Source: Larix kaempferi (lineage: Eukaryota; Streptophyta; Pinopsida; Pinales; Pinaceae). Taken from it: DNA of 64,000 nt. The notes beneath the pieces were generated by a model that saw only the letters and a program-made list of their open reading frames with translations, ran no database searches and was not told the origin of the DNA. Location: NCBI GenBank assembly GCA_027924585.1, contig BSBM01001387.1:868001-932000 (forward strand). The letters run 5' to 3'. Position 1 is the first letter of the stretch. Every line of letters starts with the position of its first letter. Position numbers and translations under genes: made by a program. Of this stretch, positions 10,625 to 21,416 are shown piece by piece.

Positions 10625-12594
10625 TGTTGATTAAGTTGTCATTGATGCCAACAGTCTCTGGTTATTATTATCAATAGTGCCCTGGCTAGGGCCAAGGTGG
10701 TTGTATCTCGGTGCCCCTTGTGGAGCCCCTGAGAGTCTTTTGTGTTGTTGGAGTCTAAGGAGTCCTTTGTGGTTGTCCAAGCCCAAGCTTGAAGCCCTTG
10801 GAGGCCTTGGGACAATTATAAAAGCCCTAATTACCCATTGACTTGGTTGGGTGCCCTTATGCTGTCCTTTGGACTTACTTACGTCTTTGTCACTCCTGGT
10901 TGTCATCTGATTGAAATTTTCCTTGCTGCTTGCTCGGATTGATCCTTTGCCCACAAACCTTAGAAAAATGCCCACATGAAGAAGTCCTCACACATGTGGT
11001 TAGGCCCAATGAAATGCCCGCTAATGACTAAGACTATGCCTGCATAAGCTTAGAGAAAATGCCCATAGGCCCTAGAAGAAATGCCCGCAGGCCCTTAAAG
11101 AAATGCCTACAGGCCCTTAGAAAAATGCCCGCAGGCCTATGAAAAGATGCCAGCAGGCCTTATGGAGTGATGCCCGCAGCTTAAGGAGAATATGCCCACC
11201 AACCTATATGCCCGCAGCTTCAGGAGAAAATGCCCGCAGGCCTTATGGCTAGAATAATAGGCACTCATAAATTTAAGGAGAAAATGCCTGCCAGCAATAA
11301 TGAAGATGCCCACAAAGGCTTAAAGAAATGCCCGCAAACACCTGGAAAGCCTAAATGGTCAATGGGTTGAACAAGGATATCTGGGATTAATAAATAAATG
11401 AAGTGGAAAATATTTTCCTAAGAATAATGATTTTAATTTGAAAAACAATATGACAGGTCGACCTAATTAAAAAAAGGGGACAAAAAATAAAAAATAAAAT
11501 AATTCGTTTGTAAGATAGGTCGGCCCCCAAAATTTGTGGAAAAATTAGTATAAATATCTGAGAAGAGTCATTCAAAGATGTGAAAATTTTGGTTGTGAAA
11601 TTGAGCTCTGATTTCGGGGTAGAAGACTAAGGCAGCCTCAGACCCGATCCTTCACAGAGATATCTTTTGGGGTTTTACAAGACATAAAACAGTATGAGCT
11701 TGAAGTCTGAATCCTTGTGTTGACAAGTCTCGAATTTTTGTGAGTTTTTATTGCAGCTAATTCTTAAAAGATCCAAACTTTCACCAAACTGTGACAGTCT
11801 GAACCTTGAAGTATGACAGTCCAACAATTGAAGAGTTGACAATTGAATGCTTTGAAGGCTTGACAGTCCTAAGTCTTCACAGTGTTGACAGTCCGAATAG
11901 TAAAGTGTTTTGAAAGTCTCCTGAAGTTTGATAGTCTTAATGTTGAAGAGTTTGAAAACCCAGATTTTGAAGTCCTGATGTGTGAAGGTTGACACTCACA
12001 AATCTTCTTGAAGTCTCCTCAAGTTCAAACTCATTCAAAGTGATGATATTGTGTAGTGTGTGAAGACTTCACAAGGGAAAACAATGATACACAGTGACAT
12101 ATTCAATGCACAGTGACCTGATGTATTCCTAGATTTCAGAAATGTGATGACTTGACAGTGATAAGGTACAGGATTATGAGCAGAGGGTATCAGCAGTGAG
12201 TTCAGTGATCAATTTGACAAGTCCACAGGTTCAGCAACTCAAGATCATTCTTCTTTGGGGTGGCAAGGTGGTGCTAGGGCTCACAACTTTGTGAGTTGAG
12301 CTATTGTAGCAGCTCGTCAGTTGCAGCTAACGAAGCCTAGGGGGTTGTAGCCCCTTCCAATTGTAGCTGGAGAAGTTTTATTAAATTTGTTACCCCAGTT
12401 GTTGCTGGGTCAAATTTTATCATAAAAGGCTTCCGTGGTTTTACCCCCAGGACTTGGGTTTCCACGTAAAAATCTTATGTACTGTGCATCTTGTTATTTT
12501 TCATGAATGTTGATGATATGCTACAAAGTTCTCTTAAATAAAAATTTATATAATTGTGCAAATACCGATTCACCCCCCTCTCATTATTTCAACA
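10625..12594 (+). repeat. Element B 5' LTR (1970 bp)
   Basis: It carries a purine/GC minisatellite built on ATGCCCGCAGGCC (about 11045-11345) and a cluster of TGACAGTC motifs (about 11790-11930). It ends at 12594, two bases before the primer-binding site. The minus ORF 11675-11995 lies in this non-coding region. Confidence 0.92.
11045..11345 (+). repeat. ATGCCCGCAGGCC minisatellite in B 5' LTR
   Basis: About a dozen degenerate units of 22-30 bases, each containing atgcc(c/t)gc(a)ggc followed by 'cttagaga(a)a' or a similar purine-rich spacer. The matching array in the 3' LTR is at about 23215-23455 and differs by unit gain or loss. Confidence 0.8.
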
Positions 12595-12596
12595 GT

Positions 12597-12607
12597 TGGT
12601 ATCAGAG
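12597..12607 (+). other. Primer-binding site of element B
   Basis: TGGTATCAGAG lies two bases after the 5' LTR. It is complementary to the 3' end of initiator methionine tRNA, the usual primer for plant copia elements. Confidence 0.85.
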
Positions 12608-12686
12608 AAGGTTCCTTCAAGAATAGTCTAATCACTGGAAGGAAATCACGAGCAATTTTTCCAAGCACAGTAATAGTGGAATACCC

Positions 12687-13940
12687 ATGTTTGATGGGAT
12701 GGGCTATACCTTTTGGAGTATACGAATGGAATCTTTTCTGCTAGATCAAGGAGTTCAAGTATGGCAAATAGTTGAAAATGGATATAAAGTACCAACAGAT
12801 CCAGCTGACTTAGCTTGTTATGATGCGAATTCAAAAGCCACGAACCATATTTTGACTGCATTGGATGAATCAGTCTTTGTCAAAGTTATGCATTATACTT
12901 CTGCTAAGGAAATGTGGGACAAGCTCAAGACCATCTACAAAGGTGACAAAAAGGTCAAAGGAGCCAAACACCAAACCTACAGAGGACAATTCGAACATCT
13001 AAAGATGAAGGATGACGAGGACATTGCAACCTATTTTCTTCAAATTGACAAACTTGTAAATACTATTAGAGGCCTGGGTGAAACGATTAAAGAATCAGCT
13101 GTTGTTCAAAAGATACTAAGAACACTTCCCAACAGATTCAATCCTAAAATCTCAACCTTGGAAGAAAGGACAAACTTGGATACCATGACAATAGACCAGC
13201 TACACAGGACACTTGTAGCTTATGAAATGAGATTAGAAGATGGAGACTCACCTAGAAGAGAAGCAGCCTCTAAAGTTTCCTCCAAGCAAGCAATGAAAGA
13301 CAAACAAGCCAAGAAGGACAAGTCAGAAATAAAAGCCAAATCAAATACAAAATACCACTCCAACTGCAGTGATGATTCAGATGATGAGAAGATAGCGAAC
13401 TTCGTAAGAAAGCTCAAAAGAGGCACAAGTAAGTACAAAGGTAAGTTACCTCTTAAGTGTTTTTCATGCGGTAAAATAGGTCACTTTGCTTCAAAATGTC
13501 CCTATGCAAAAGACTCTGATAGTGATCACAATTTCAAGAAACATAAGAAATACAAGAACTTCAAAGGAAAGACAAATGCAAAGTTTGCAATGAAGAAAAG
13601 TCTCTACTCCAAAAGAAACACCAGCTCATCAGATGAAGATTTTGACAGTGACTCTAATAGTGATAGTGATTCTGACAACAGCAGTGATAACGAATCAAAA
13701 AGGGTACTCTTCATGGTTGTTGATTCAAAAGATTCAGATGAGATCTTTGAAAACAAAGAAGAATCCAATTCAGAAGGTGAAGTAGACCTTGAGGAAGAAT
13801 TGATAAGATCTTTGAAAGATCTGAGAAGAGAAAGGAAAAAGAATAAACTACTTAAAGGGGAGATACAGGAGTTACGAGAAAAAACTCAGATATCTAAAGC
13901 AGATCAACTCAAGTCTAACTATTCAATTAGAAGAAGCTAA
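12687..13940 (+). pseudogene. Element B gag (capsid/nucleocapsid), frame open for 417 codons
   Basis: Gag packages the element RNA in the virus-like particle. The N-terminal two-thirds is the copia UBN2-type gag fold (YTFWSIRMESFL at the start, AKEMWDKLKTIYKG near residue 75, then TLPNRFNPKISTLEE). A single CCHC knuckle, CFSCGKIGHFASKC, lies near residue 258. The C-terminal part is rich in Ser/Asp and Glu/Lys. The true start may lie a few codons upstream in the same frame (about 12640-12680), because the family usually has more residues before the FDG motif. The frame ends at 13940 after a shift. The +1 frame continues with IQLEEAKRIKDNLRKQLEES, the coiled-coil segment expected in Sirevirus gag, so the natural protein was longer. 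It is the best preserved ORF in the window. Confidence 0.9.
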
Positions 13941-14212
13941 AAGAATTAAAGACAATCTCAGAAAACAACTGGAAGAAAGTGTGAATGAAAGTGAGATACT
14001 AATGCAGGAGATAGTGACTATAAGAACTCAACTACAAAAGAAGAATGTGAGTCAAGGCTATGACAATAGTTCCAAGATACTTGATCAGATCATCAGTAAT
14101 CAAAAGCCATACTTTGACAGAACAGGTCTTGGTTATAAGAAGCATAATGATGAAGGTTTAAGTTCAAAGACAACTGAAGATAAACCAGAAGTCATCAAAG
14201 ACCCCGTCATCT
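13916..14212 (+). pseudogene. Element B gag coiled-coil tail, frameshifted
   Basis: It continues gag in another frame (residues such as QLEEAKRIKDNLRKQ, ILMQEIVTIRTQLQKK), with heptad-like spacing typical of the C-terminal coiled coil in Sirevirus gag. It stops at TAG (14212-14214). Recognisable linker sequence with repeated PxxQPxxxxAPVEN-like text follows to about 14590, with further stops. Confidence 0.75.
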
Positions 14213-14592
14213 AGGAAGCACCCAGATATCAACCAAAACAACCAGCTTTCGAACAGGCTCCAGTTGAAAATCAACATTTTAAATTGACAACACCTCTAAG
14301 AAGACCATTTCTACCTAGACAACCAACCTCATAATGGACACCAGTTGAAAATCGAAGTTTCAGATGGGCAACACCTCCAAGAAGACCATTTGTTCCCAAG
14401 TATGAATATCCATTTTATGGTTATTGTTTTTCTTGCGGAATATTTGGGCATTAAGGCTATGAACTGTTTAAAAGGAAGATATGCAGAAAACATAAATAGG
14501 TATGAAAATTCTAGATGGAAACGAAACAACAACAGTTTTTCTCCTTTGGATTCTGATGCAACAACTTCGGGCATACAGCCAGGAATTGCAGA

Positions 14593-15333
14593 ATGGCAGT
14601 CCCTCCTACAGGCATTAAACAAGTATCAACCAATCAAAAGGGTGACCAGCAGAAAGTATGGATAAGACAAAAGAATAATCTGAATATTTGTGAATGTGGG
14701 ATAGCTCTTCAAGCTCAAGCTCAAACCGGTAGCAACAAATGGTATGTTGACAGTGGTTGTTCTAGGCATATGACAAGTAACAAAGGTGCTTTCATTTTTC
14801 TTGAAAAGGATAAAGGATCTGTCTCTTTTGGAAATAACAAATCAACAAAAGTTGTTGGAAAAAGTAGAGTAAATCTTGGCGGCAAAGATACAGTAGTAGA
14901 AAATGTGTTGTTTGTGGATAGTATGAAGAATAATCTGTTGAGTGTCAGCCAGATGTGTGATCAGGGACATGAACTTACCTGCAAGATAAGAAAAGAAGGA
15001 TTAGGAAAGTTAGTGGCTATAGCTACTAGGACTCCAAACAACATATATGTTATGGACGAGATCAAAGAAGAGAAATGTCACCTAGGAAAAGAAGATGAGA
15101 ATTGGTTATGGCACAGAAGAATGGGACACGTACATTTCGATAATCTAGTCAAGATCAGCAAGAAGCAAGCCCTAAGGAACATGCCATAGATTACAAAGCC
15201 TTCCAACACTATCTGCAAGCACTGTCAGCATGGAAAACTTACGAAAGCCAATTTCAAGACAAAATAATACTCTTCTACAAAACCCTTAGAGCTTGTCCAC
15301 ACTGATCTATGCGGGACAACCAAGAATAAAGGA
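14593..15333 (+). pseudogene. Element B protease and integrase zinc-binding region
   Basis: The aspartic protease region contains WYVDSGCSRHMTSN (about 14742-14783), with the catalytic D-S-G intact. A GAG-pre-integrase block follows (LWHRRMGHVHFDNL near 15108), and the HHCC zinc-binding pair is completed by CKHCQHGK near 15220. In-frame stops at 15187-15189 (TAG) and about 15265 (TAA) separate this from the integrase core. Confidence 0.85.
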
Positions 15334-16182
15334 TTGGATGGTGAAGAATACTTCATGCTACTCATTGATGACTACTCCAGGATGACATGGGTATCCCTTC
15401 TTAACAGGAAGTCAGAAGCCTTTGAATGCTTCAAGATATTTAAAGAACAGATTGAAAATGAAACAGGTAAGCGAATCAAGTGTCTTAGATCCGATAATGG
15501 CAGAGAATTTACATCAAATGAATTCTATCAATATTGTGAAGAAAATGGTAAAAAAAGACAATTCTCAATTGCCAGAACACCTCAACACAATGGAGTAGCA
15601 GAAAGGAAGAAAAGATCAGTGTTAGAAATGGCCAGAACTATGTCGAATGAAGCCACGCTAAGCGGAAAATTTTGGGATCAGGGAGTAAATACAGCAGTCC
15701 ACATTATGAACAGAGGATTTCTCAGAAGCAACAATGATAAAACTCCCTATGAGCTATGGACAGGAAGAACAACTAATGTTCAACACTTCAAAGTGTTTGG
15801 AAGGAGGTGCTACATCAGAAGAGATGATAAGAAGATTAGAAAATTTAAATCTCGTGCAGACGAAGGAATATTTGTTGGGTACTCATCCACAAGAAAGGCC
15901 TACAAGTGTTACAACCTGAGATTAGGTAAGATAGTGGAAAGCATCAATGTAAAGATTGATGAATCGAGCTTGCCAAAATGTCAGGAAGACTCAGAAGATC
16001 CTGATGATAAAGAAAAAGAAGATGAAGAAGATGATGATGATCATGAAGAAGAAGAAGAACAACAACAACAACAGGAAAAAATCAGCCAAAAGTTACACAG
16101 GAACAACAAGTACAGGATCAACAGCAAGAACAACAAAACTCTCCTAAGAATTGGTATCAAAAGAATCATCCACGAGAATTGA
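15334..16182 (+). pseudogene. Element B integrase core
   Basis: Retroviral-type integrase, which would join element DNA to the host chromosome. An HTDLCG-type block (about 15298) carries the first catalytic Asp, LRSDNGREF the second, and TPQHNGVAERKKRS the Glu, so the D-D-E triad is present. The family's KVFGRRCYIRR and FVGYSSTRKAYKCYN blocks follow, then an acidic Asp/Glu tract and poly-Gln (about 16010-16075) in the linker to reverse transcriptase. The frame ends at 16182. The linker continues with stops to about 16340. Confidence 0.88.
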
Positions 16183-16340
16183 TCATTGGTGACAAAAATG
16201 CCAACATAGAAACCAGAAAAGACCAAAGACAAGTCCAAAGACCAGAACAAGTATATTTCTCACTACTATCTACAATTGAGTCGAGTAACTTTGCGGAAGC
16301 CAGTGCAGATGAACACTGGTTCAAAGCCATGGGATAAGAG

Positions 16341-16602
16341 TTGGATCAAATCAAGAAAAATGAAACATGGAAACTTGTTCCTAGACCCAAAGACAAGAAT
16401 GTAATTGGAACCAAGTGGGTCTTCAGAAACAAGCTAAATGAAGATGGACAAGTGATCAGAAACAAGGCCAGATTGGTTTGTAAAGGATATGCTCAGGTTG
16501 AAGGAATAGACTTTGAAGAAACATTTGCACCAGTAGCCAGAATGGAAACTATCAGAATGATAATGGCATATGCTTGCTCCAAAGACGTTAAAGTGTATCA
16601 GA
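16341..16602 (+). pseudogene. Element B reverse transcriptase, N-terminal part, cut by element C
   Basis: Copia reverse transcriptase start: [29 protein letters not shown], and [16 protein letters not shown] near the end. Coding is broken after KVYQM, where element C inserted at 16603. It resumes in register at 21417, after the target duplication TCAGA (16598-16602 and 21412-21416), with [10 protein letters not shown] stop at 16335-16337 (TAA) precedes this ORF in frame. Confidence 0.9.
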
Positions 16603-18073
16603 TGTAAATCTTTGATTTAGAGATCACCACTCCCTCTGAATCACCCTGAGATCTCAAGCAGTTTGAGTCTCGATATCAATACATACTCATATAAATATAA
16701 ACTCAACATCTAGATCTCATTACCAAACTGAAACACATGCAATCACACAAAGAACACCAAATATACCCTGGAAACCCCAATCGGAGAAAACCAACAATCT
16801 GTGGGGCTATCCTCTCTCTCGAGCCCAGAGCATATATATAAATGGACAAGTACAATATAGTATTACCTCAAAGGTAACTCAATCCCTGAACCGGACAGAC
16901 TCTAGATCTGCATGCATCAACTGATGCATGCACTAGAAGACTAAGCCCTAACTGGTAAACAGGATTTGAGTATCTCTGCAGGTGCCTTGAATGATCTGCC
17001 TCTTTGTATCACACTGCTCTGATCTACTCCCTCTAAAGACTGCCCTCTGAAGAATGTGACCTCCACTGCATGCAGAAGTGCGCCCTCCCCTCTGGATCTC
17101 GGATGCCCGTACCGGACCGGATATCAGCAGATCTGAGCTCTGATCGTCCCTAACCTTCCTCGCATGCTGAGGCAAGGCTATCCTGGAAGTCTTAGACTCT
17201 GAATCTGTCGATCTAGCTCCAAACGAGCTTCTCCCTCCTTGGGAAATGCGCCCTCCTCCAAGTGAACATGTCCTCCTCTAAATTGAGCAGAAATCCCACT
17301 AATGAACTATCTCAACTCACAGTACTGGGTGCCCAGTGACTCTGGAGCTAATGGTCACTAATCCAGCTTAGATCTGACCACCCTAGCTCCTGCAGCAGCT
17401 CCTCTCTCTCTCAGAAAGTCACCCTGCATGCACAACTGCTCCCTCCTCACTCCAGCACTATCACTCTCTGATAATACAACTGAGTAACCTCATCCGGGGA
17501 CCCCCTGCCTCTATAAATACCCTAGCTCCTGCAGCAGCTCCTCTCTCTCTCAGAAAGTCGCCCTGCATGCACAACTGCTCCCTCCTCACTCCAACACTAT
17601 CACTCTCTGATAATACAACTGAGCAACCTCATTCGGGGACCCCCTGCCTCTATAAATACCCTAGCTCCTGCAGCAGCTCCTCTCTCTCTCAGAAAGTCGC
17701 CCTGCATGCACAACTGCTCCCTCCTCACTCCAGCACTATCACTCTCTAATAATACAACTGAGCAACCTCATCCGGGGACCCCCTGCCTCTATAAATAATC
17801 TCACCGATGAATTAGGTTTGCCAAAACCCTAATTCTCGGTGCATGCAAAAGTCACCTTTGCATGCATCCAATGATCGTTGACATGTCATGCATATCTCAT
17901 GCATGCAAGGTTCAAATCACCCCAGAGGATCTGCATGCAGCCCCCACTGGACTCATGCCACTGAGTAGAGTGCATCTCACCCTCTACTCCATATTGATGC
18001 CTATACAGTTAATGTACCTCCATGTAAGGCATCTGAATCATGGAGGACATCCCGAAGTTACCATAATCCAGCA
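16603..18073 (-). repeat. Element C LTR (left; 3' LTR in element sense), 1471 bp, with triplicated segment
   Basis: It aligns with 20224-21411 but is about 280 bp longer, because a 139-bp segment occurs three times (17381-17519, 17520-17658, 17659-17797) against once in the other LTR (20997-21135). Confidence 0.92.
17381..17797. repeat. Three tandem 139-bp units in element C LTR
   Basis: The units start CCCTAGCTCCTGCAG and end CCTCTATAAATA. They are nearly identical and directly adjacent. Each ends in TATAAATA on the plus strand, antisense to element C. The plus ORF 17567-17749 is just translated repeat. Confidence 0.95.
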
Positions 18074-18579
18074 CTCCCTCTTAACGAGGGAAGTCCTACC
18101 ACTGATGCCTGGATCCAACAAGTCCCCTGCTGCTAGCACTGATCTAGCTGATCTTCCTATCACTGCTGCCCTCTGACCTGAAGAACCCTGATCAATCTCC
18201 ATAAGTGTGGCTTCAGAAGAAGCCCCCTGATCAACCACTGCTGACTCTGTCACTGCACTCTGATTCAGACTCCCTTGAATCTCTGTTGCTGTAACTAGTC
18301 CTGAAGACCACTATCAAGTGGATGCACTACTCTGTAGGTGATCTGTCTATGTCCTTGAGCTAACTCAGCTCTATAAGTCAACTCCCTCTATCTCTGAGCT
18401 GACTCAGTTCTCTCCTGAGCTAAGTCCATCTCAACCATCTCATACCAGCTCAATCTCTGACTAGTGCCTGCATGAGCAGCATGCTCATCCATCTGATATG
18501 AGCCCAAGGGCTCAATCTCCTGAGACTCATCACTACAAAGAACATCTTGCTCATCCATCTGAACTCCAGAATCACTCCC

Positions 18580-19062
18580 CTAATCCTCCTCATCATGGTG
18601 AGCATCTAGCCCACCCATCTGCTGACTAGGCCCACTCCTCCTGGCCTCATCTCTGCTATGAGCATCTCGCTCATCATCCCCCCCTGACTCTGAAGAGGAT
18701 GTACTCAGCCATCCTGATGTGCCCGTAATAGGCTGTCCCTGAACCAAGTATTCACCGTCGATCCTGTGACCCAACAAGACTGGGTCTACTCCTCTAGGAT
18801 AGATGAAGATCTGATCTCGTTGAAACACTACTGAGTAGCCAACGGCTGCCAAAGCTGCCACTGAGAGGATACTCCCTCTCAATCCTGGAACAAATAAAAC
18901 TCCTGACACCTCCAGGAGCTCTCCAAGGTCAAGCAAAAATCTCACTCTGCCCACTCCAGTGACAAAGTGGTCAACCCCCTGCACATCCCGAGCCAAATGC
19001 AAGGGTGTGTACTCTAGGATAAGGAATGCATCCCACACCCCTGTCATGTGACTGTTGAGCAT
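18580..19062 (-). pseudogene. Element C protease-like remnant
   Basis: It follows gag in element sense. Where copia protease has D-S-G-(A/C)-x-x-HMT, the sequence reads WWVDCMLNSHMTG, so the catalytic triad is D-C-M and not D-S-G. Downstream blocks still fit copia protease/pre-integrase (FVPGLRGSILSVAALA for the usual LYVPGLKxNLLSVxxL; YLVQGQP at the end). No HHCC or D-D-E sequence follows; instead there is a Ser/Glu/Asp-rich tail and then about 500 bp to the LTR (18074-18579), also without pol motifs. The ORF opens at an internal Met, and a stop lies just upstream at about 19081-19083. Confidence 0.75.
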
Positions 19063-19080
19063 GCAGTCAACCCACCAACT

Positions 19081-19956
19081 CTAATCAACCTGAGCCTCTA
19101 GCAGGCTACTATCCTTTCCTGACTGAACTGAGGCTAATGAGAACACCTTCTCAAACCGAGAAGTAAACTCATCAACCTCCTCTGCTGCTGCCACCTGCTT
19201 ATCCTTCGCCTGCTTCCCTTTCTTCTTATGCGGACATTGTCCCGCATAATGTCCATAGTCGTTGCAGGCGAAGCATTTGATCTTGCTTAGATCCTTCTTT
19301 TGTTTGCACCTTTGTTTCCCGCCGACTGTGAGAGCCACATCCTCCTCCTCAGGAGTGGCAGAAGCTGAACCCTGTATGTACCCTCTCTGAATCTCCTCCT
19401 ATGTGAAATCGTCCCACAGACGATCCCACTTGGGAAGGTTCTCTCGAGCTATGATAGACTGAACGGACACTTCCCATGGCACGGTCACGCCATTCAAGGC
19501 CTGTCGAACCATCTCACTATCCTCTACCTTCTCACCCACTGCTCCCAACTCATCCCTCACCTGAGTTATCTTGGTGAGATAGGTAGTCATGCTCTCATCT
19601 TTCCCCATCTTAATGCTTCTCAGCTTCTCTCTGAGAACCATCTTCCTATTTGCATTGGAGCTCTAGTACAGACTAGTCAATGCATCCCACATCTCAAACA
19701 CATTGCCCTCGGTAGAGACATGTGGGATAACATGATCCTTGATCACATCAAGAAGGATCCTCTGAGTCTTCACATTCTTTTTATCATACACTGATTTCAT
19801 AGTGGCATCAAACGGAACTGTAACTGGATTTGCCGTTGTGTTGTTCACAACATCCCATAGCTCACACTCTTTCAGCAAGAGTGTAATACGTGCCCTCCAT
19901 GCACTATAGTTGGAGGCCCCATCCAACCGGTCCTCCACTACCAAGCTAGTGGCCAT
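19081..19956 (-). pseudogene. Element C gag, broken into three frames
   Basis: The first part (19956-19663) begins MATSLVVEDRLDGASNYSAW, the standard N-terminus of a copia gag, and runs to EMWDALTSLY. The second (19641-19399) holds the LRSIKMGKDESMTTYLTKI block of the same domain. The third (19338-19081) has a CCHC knuckle, CFACNDYGHYAGQC. A stop at about 19661-19663 and another near 19397 separate the parts. The start is chosen because MATS follows a short leader after the primer-binding site at 20212-20223. It would have given a normal-sized gag before the stops arose. Confidence 0.85.
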
Positions 19957-20211
19957 ACTTTTTTAGCTGAAATACTGTAACCCACAATGAACAAGAATCT
20001 CTCCTGATCATAGATCTGGTAGATCTATCACAGATCTAACCACTGAACCCACTGATCTGATAGATTTGACCTCTACAACCTCAGATGTGAACTGTGTTGC
20101 TCAGATCTGGTAGATCTGGTCTCTATCATCATTGATATACTAGATCTATCTTAGATCTAGTCTCCAACACCACAGACCTTTGTGTGACTTCCCTCTCTGA
20201 CCCTTACCAGG

Positions 20212-20223
20212 GCTCTAATACCA
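20212..20223 (-). other. Primer-binding site of element C
   Basis: Minus-strand TGGTATTAGAGC sits directly against the 5' LTR in element sense. It differs by one base from the usual TGGTATCAGAGC copia site and fixes the element's orientation as minus. Confidence 0.88.
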
Positions 20224-21411
20224 TGTAAATCTTTGATTCAGAGATCACTACTCCCTCTAAATCACCCTGAGATCTCAACCAATTTGAGTCTCGATATCAA
20301 TACATACTCATATAAATATAAACCCAACAGTTAGATCTCATTACCAAACTGAAACAAATGCAATCACACAAAGAACACCAAATATACCCTGGAAACCCCA
20401 ACCGGGGAAAACCAACAATCTGTGGGGCTATCTTCTTTCTCGAGCCTAGAGCATATATATAAATGGACAAATACAATACAGTATTACCTCATAGGTAACT
20501 CAATCCCTGAACCGGACAAACTCTAGATCTGCATGCATTAGCATGCACTGGAAGAGTAAGCCATAACTGGTAAACTGGATCTGAGTATCTCTGCAAGTGC
20601 CTCTGACTGATTTGCCTCTCTGTATCACACTGCTCTGATTTGCTCTCTCTGAAGACTGCCCTCTGAAGAATGTGACCTCCACTGCATGCAGAAGTGTGCC
20701 CTTTCCTCTAGATCTCTGATGCTGGTACCGAACCGGATCTTAGCAGATCTGAGCTCTGATCGTCGCCAACCTTCCTTGAATGCTGAGGAAAGGCTATCCT
20801 GGAAGTCTCAAACTCTGAATCGGTCGATCTGGCTCCAAACGAGCTTCTCCCTCCTTGGGAAATGCGCCCTCCTCCAAGTGAACACGTCCTACTCTAAACT
20901 AAGCAGAAATCCTACTGATGAGCTATCTCGGCTCACTGTACTAGGTGCTTAGTGACTTTGGAGCTAAAGGTCACTGATCCAGCTCAGATCTGACCACCCT
21001 AGCTCTTGCAGCAGCTCCTCTCTCTCTCAGAAAGTCACCCTGCATGCACAACTGCGCCCTCCTCACTCCAGCATTATCACTCTCTAATAATACAATTGAG
21101 CAACCTCATCTGGGGACCCCCTACCTCTATAAATAATCTCATCGATGAATTAGGTTTTCCAAAACCCTAATTCCCAGTGCATGCAAAAGTCACGTTTGCA
21201 TGCATCCAATGATCACTGACAGGTCATGCATATCTCATGCATGCAAAGGTCAAATCACCTCGGAAGGTCCGCATGCAGCCACTACTGGAGTCATGCCACT
21301 AAGTAGAGTGCATCTCACCCTCTACTCCATACTAATGCCTATACAGCTAATGTACCTCCATGCAAGGCATCGAAATCATGGAGGACATCCCGAAGTTACC
21401 ATAATCTAACA
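20224..21411 (-). repeat. Element C LTR (right; 5' LTR in element sense), 1188 bp
   Basis: It matches 16603-18073 with a single 139-bp unit (20997-21135). A minus-strand TATA-like run (rc of 'catatatataaatgg', about 20451-20465) is the likely promoter for element C transcription. Confidence 0.92.
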
Positions 21412-21416
21412 TCAGA

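Larger units (their letters stand above)
16603..21411 (-). mobile_element. Antisense gag-only copia-type element C, nested in B
   Basis: Perfect target duplication TCAGA on both sides. In element sense (minus strand) the 5' LTR is 20224-21411, the primer-binding site TGGTATTAGAGC is at 20212-20223, gag/protease remains lie at 19956-18580, and the 3' LTR is 16603-18073. The LTR ends in element sense are TGTTAGATT / TGCTGGATT and GATTTACA. The internal region is only 2150 bp and has no integrase or reverse transcriptase, so C depended on enzymes supplied by another element (a TR-GAG type or an internally deleted copia). The first ~210 bases of the two LTRs differ at about 12 positions by eye. 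Confidence 0.93.

Noticed and set aside
11045-11345. Regularly spaced short repeats that could suggest a CRISPR array
   Set aside because: Units are degenerate, spacers are not unique, and the array is duplicated in both LTRs of a plant retrotransposon.
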